Shown in pieces: positions 62,206-64,000 of a stretch of 64,000 nucleotides of DNA. The DNA is from Pythium myriotylum. Lineage: Eukaryota > Oomycota > Peronosporomycetes > Pythiales > Pythiaceae. Below the pieces are notes generated by a model. It searched no databases. It saw only the letters and a list, made by a program, of their open reading frames with translations, and had not been told where the DNA came from. The DNA is taken from the NCBI GenBank assembly GCA_023091665.1, contig JALJCQ010000027.1, positions 744,001 to 808,000 on the forward strand. The letters are read 5' to 3'. The translations under genes were made by a program, and so were the position numbers. The stretch's first letter is position 1. Each line of letters starts with the position of its first letter.

Positions 62206-63999
62206 CTAGAGACGAGCTTCTTCGGCGTGGATAAAACGCCACGTCGCTTTATCCATCTCTTCGTTCAGCGCCTCAACGAGTAGCAGTCGCTGGGTGTCCT
62301 GGTCGAGCGCCTGGATCGACGCGACGTCCACGGCAGCTCGACTGGTGGCGAGCAGCGTGATGGCCGCAGGAACAAATAAGTCACCGTCAGGGCCTTCAAG
62401 CTGCTCAATCAGTCGCTGATACCGCTCAGGAGGATACGACTTCACCTCCGTAGGCGCAGCCGTCGTTTGCCGATGGGGTGGGACAGCTGCGCTTGAAACA
62501 ACCGGCACACGACTCGCACCTGCCGGTGTCGAGTGCTTCTGGGTGCCAGCTCGTAGGTCCTGCACGGCCATCATGAGTGCAGCAGTGAGCTGCGCAGGAT
62601 CGAATGTCAGATCGTTATCAGTCGGCGGGACGACTGGTGGCCTGCTCTCTGCCTCGGGTGGTGTTGCCTTTGCTTTGCTTTTCTTCACCTTGGGTTTCTT
62701 TGGTGGTGCGGCAGTCACTGTAGTCGCTGGGACCCCTGCAGACGCCGTCGGGCGTCCAGTGCCACGCATTCGCACGATCTCGCCTACATTTTCATCGTCG
62801 AACGGTCGAATGACCATTACCTTCGGGTACTCACGTTGGAATTCGACGTAGCTTGAGGCCGTCGAGTAAAGCCAAGCGTGGAGCTCGACCGACCATGCGT
62901 CGCGCAAATACTTGTCCATGATCTCTCGGAAGCACATGCCGTTAGGTGCCACGTTACCGTCTCCTGTTACTAGCACGAGTGTCTTTGGGTGCGAGCTGCA
63001 CGGGTGCTTGGAGTTGAGGAGCTCGAGCTGCATCGACGTGTCGGTTGTTGTCTCCTGCTTGCGCACATCCCATGCAATGCCGCCGTGACTCAGTCTCCGC
63101 AGGTGGCTCATGACCGACTCGGGCGTGTTGTAGTAGAACGCCACGAGCCGCGCAACCGTGGAGCCCTCGGTGCCAGAGCCGAGTCTTCGTGTGAGTCCCT
63201 CGAGATCGATCTCGAGATCCTCCATCGCTGATGCTCCAGGAAACACGTCGACGAGGTGCGTGGCTCTACAGTAGCTCACCCACACATTGTCGAAGTCCAC
63301 GAACACGTATCGCGGGTTATTGCCACCTTCAAAGAGACCTCGCTGCACTCTCTCGAGCTGGTCGAATCGGTACTTGAGTTTGGGCGGCACAAGAGCTGCG
63401 AGGTTCAACTCCCTCGGTAGCGGTAGCACAATTGGCGCAGCTCTTGCAGCACCGAGCGCCGAGTTGGCCTCAACGCGTGCGACAGCCGTCACTACGCGGT
63501 TAGCGTCAATCGAGAAGCGCACGTGCTCGCCGATACGCGGCGGCGGAGTCTGGATATCGCAGTTGGTGACGTGAAAGGGCATGTTTCCGCCGGCACCGTT
63601 GACAGCGCTGAGGAATCCTGAGCCGTCCTGTGAATTGTAGTATTGCACGAGCCCTCGCAGTTCCGGCGTCGGGAGAGAGGGTTGGTCATCTACACGCTCG
63701 GGTGGGCGGACCACTGCAACGTTAATGGTCGGCATTGCGCCAGCTTGACTGCGCTGGATGCGGGTGGCCTTGGGGCCTTTCGCGGCCGCCTCTTCTTGGA
63801 ACATGACAGCCTCACCGACCGCTGGCGGTGGTGCCTGTACATCGCAGACAGTGATGTGGAAGTACACGGTGCCGGGCTGCCCCGATCGTCGCAGGAAGCC
63901 GAAGCCCTTGGCTTCATCGTACTGCTGCACCACTCCGGCAGAGAGATCTGCGTGGGGCTTGCTTGGTAGCGGTGGAAGAGTGACACCAGCGGCCTGGAT
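62206..63999 (-). CDS. Cold-shock-domain and NYN-domain RNA-binding protein, 5' end missing
   Basis: The reading frame runs off the window edge without a start codon, so this is a partial gene: at least 598 codons are present. Two cold-shock-like repeats are visible, VVQQYDEAKGFGFLRR and LVQYYNSQDGSGFLSA, each ending in a CDxQ-x-PPP element and a basic strand. A NYN (PIN-like) domain follows, with YVFVDFDNVWVSYCR and LVLVTGDGNVAPNG, a nuclease fold found in RNA-decay proteins such as MARF1. The C-terminal part is low complexity with a basic cluster (KKPKVKKSKAKA). The GTG at 63933 is not accepted as the start because the cold-shock similarity and frame continue upstream. An RNA-turnover role is inferred. 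Confidence 0.82.
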   Translation of the reverse strand: MQAAGVTLPPLPSKPHADLSAGVVQQYDEAKGFGFLRRSGQPGTVYFHITVCDVQAPPPAVGEAVMFQEEAAAKGPKATRIQRSQAGAMPTINVAVVRPPERVDDQPSLPTPELRGLVQYYNSQDGSGFLSAVNGAGGNMPFHVTNCDIQTPPPRIGEHVRFSIDANRVVTAVARVEANSALGAARAAPIVLPLPRELNLAALVPPKLKYRFDQLERVQRGLFEGGNNPRYVFVDFDNVWVSYCRATHLVDVFPGASAMEDLEIDLEGLTRRLGSGTEGSTVARLVAFYYNTPESVMSHLRRLSHGGIAWDVRKQETTTDTSMQLELLNSKHPCSSHPKTLVLVTGDGNVAPNGMCFREIMDKYLRDAWSVELHAWLYSTASSYVEFQREYPKVMVIRPFDDENVGEIVRMRGTGRPTASAGVPATTVTAAPPKKPKVKKSKAKATPPEAESRPPVVPPTDNDLTFDPAQLTAALMMAVQDLRAGTQKHSTPAGASRVPVVSSAAVPPHRQTTAAPTEVKSYPPERYQRLIEQLEGPDGDLFVPAAITLLATSRAAVDVASIQALDQDTQRLLLVEALNEEMDKATWRFIHAEEARL

Positions 64000-64000
64000 C

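Overview
The window is eukaryotic nuclear DNA, most probably from an oomycete (a stramenopile of the Pythium/Phytophthora kind). The signs are a dense gene layout, short GT-AG introns of about 58 to 77 bp (one ribosomal-protein intron of 344 bp), promoter motifs like the oomycete Inr-FPR element, a mitochondrial-type acetate kinase, GH1 beta-glucosidases, an oomycete-style multi-pass membrane protein, and a swarm of small protein kinases. The genus is inference. No organelle DNA, tRNA, rRNA, CRISPR array or intact transposon was found.

Layout. 0.2-4.1 kb: 2-oxoglutarate dehydrogenase E2 with two lipoyl domains, then RPL5 and RPL14 back to back. 4.5-9.2 kb: two tandem, mosaic-identical genes encoding a degenerate kinase C-lobe, a membrane segment and a six-bladed NHL propeller. 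9.5-15 kb: a BAP31-like ER protein, a 1026-aa coiled-coil protein and an NSRP1-like splicing regulator. 15.3-24.8 kb: a very large J-domain protein with a repeated Cys/His motif, an RIIa/EF-hand protein, STRAP, mevalonate diphosphate decarboxylase with a C-terminal membrane segment, and a small acidic MEA1-like protein.

25-38 kb is a gene-sparse island with five minus-strand kinase-domain paralogues, two pairs of which share sharply bounded near-identical tracts that look like gene conversion. 38-51.4 kb: HSBP1 (five tiny exons), mitochondrial Hsp70, a small membrane protein, DMAP1/SWC4, a nuclear poly(A)-binding protein, ER GRP170/HYOU1, two unknown genes, and a Ycf45/SpoIIIAA-type ATPase fused to a degenerate exonuclease-like domain. 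51.8-64 kb: XPD helicase, a coiled-coil protein, acetate kinase, two tandem GH1 enzymes, a multi-pass membrane protein, and a cold-shock/NYN RNA-binding protein cut by the window edge.

Functional threads: proteostasis and stress (HSBP1, mtHsp70, GRP170, J-domain protein, BAP31), RNA metabolism (NSRP1, STRAP, PABPN1-like, NYN/CSD protein), chromatin and DNA repair (DMAP1, XPD), and mitochondrial carbon metabolism (DLST, acetate kinase). Exon structures were inferred by eye from splice consensus, reading frame and family knowledge; no transcript data were available.
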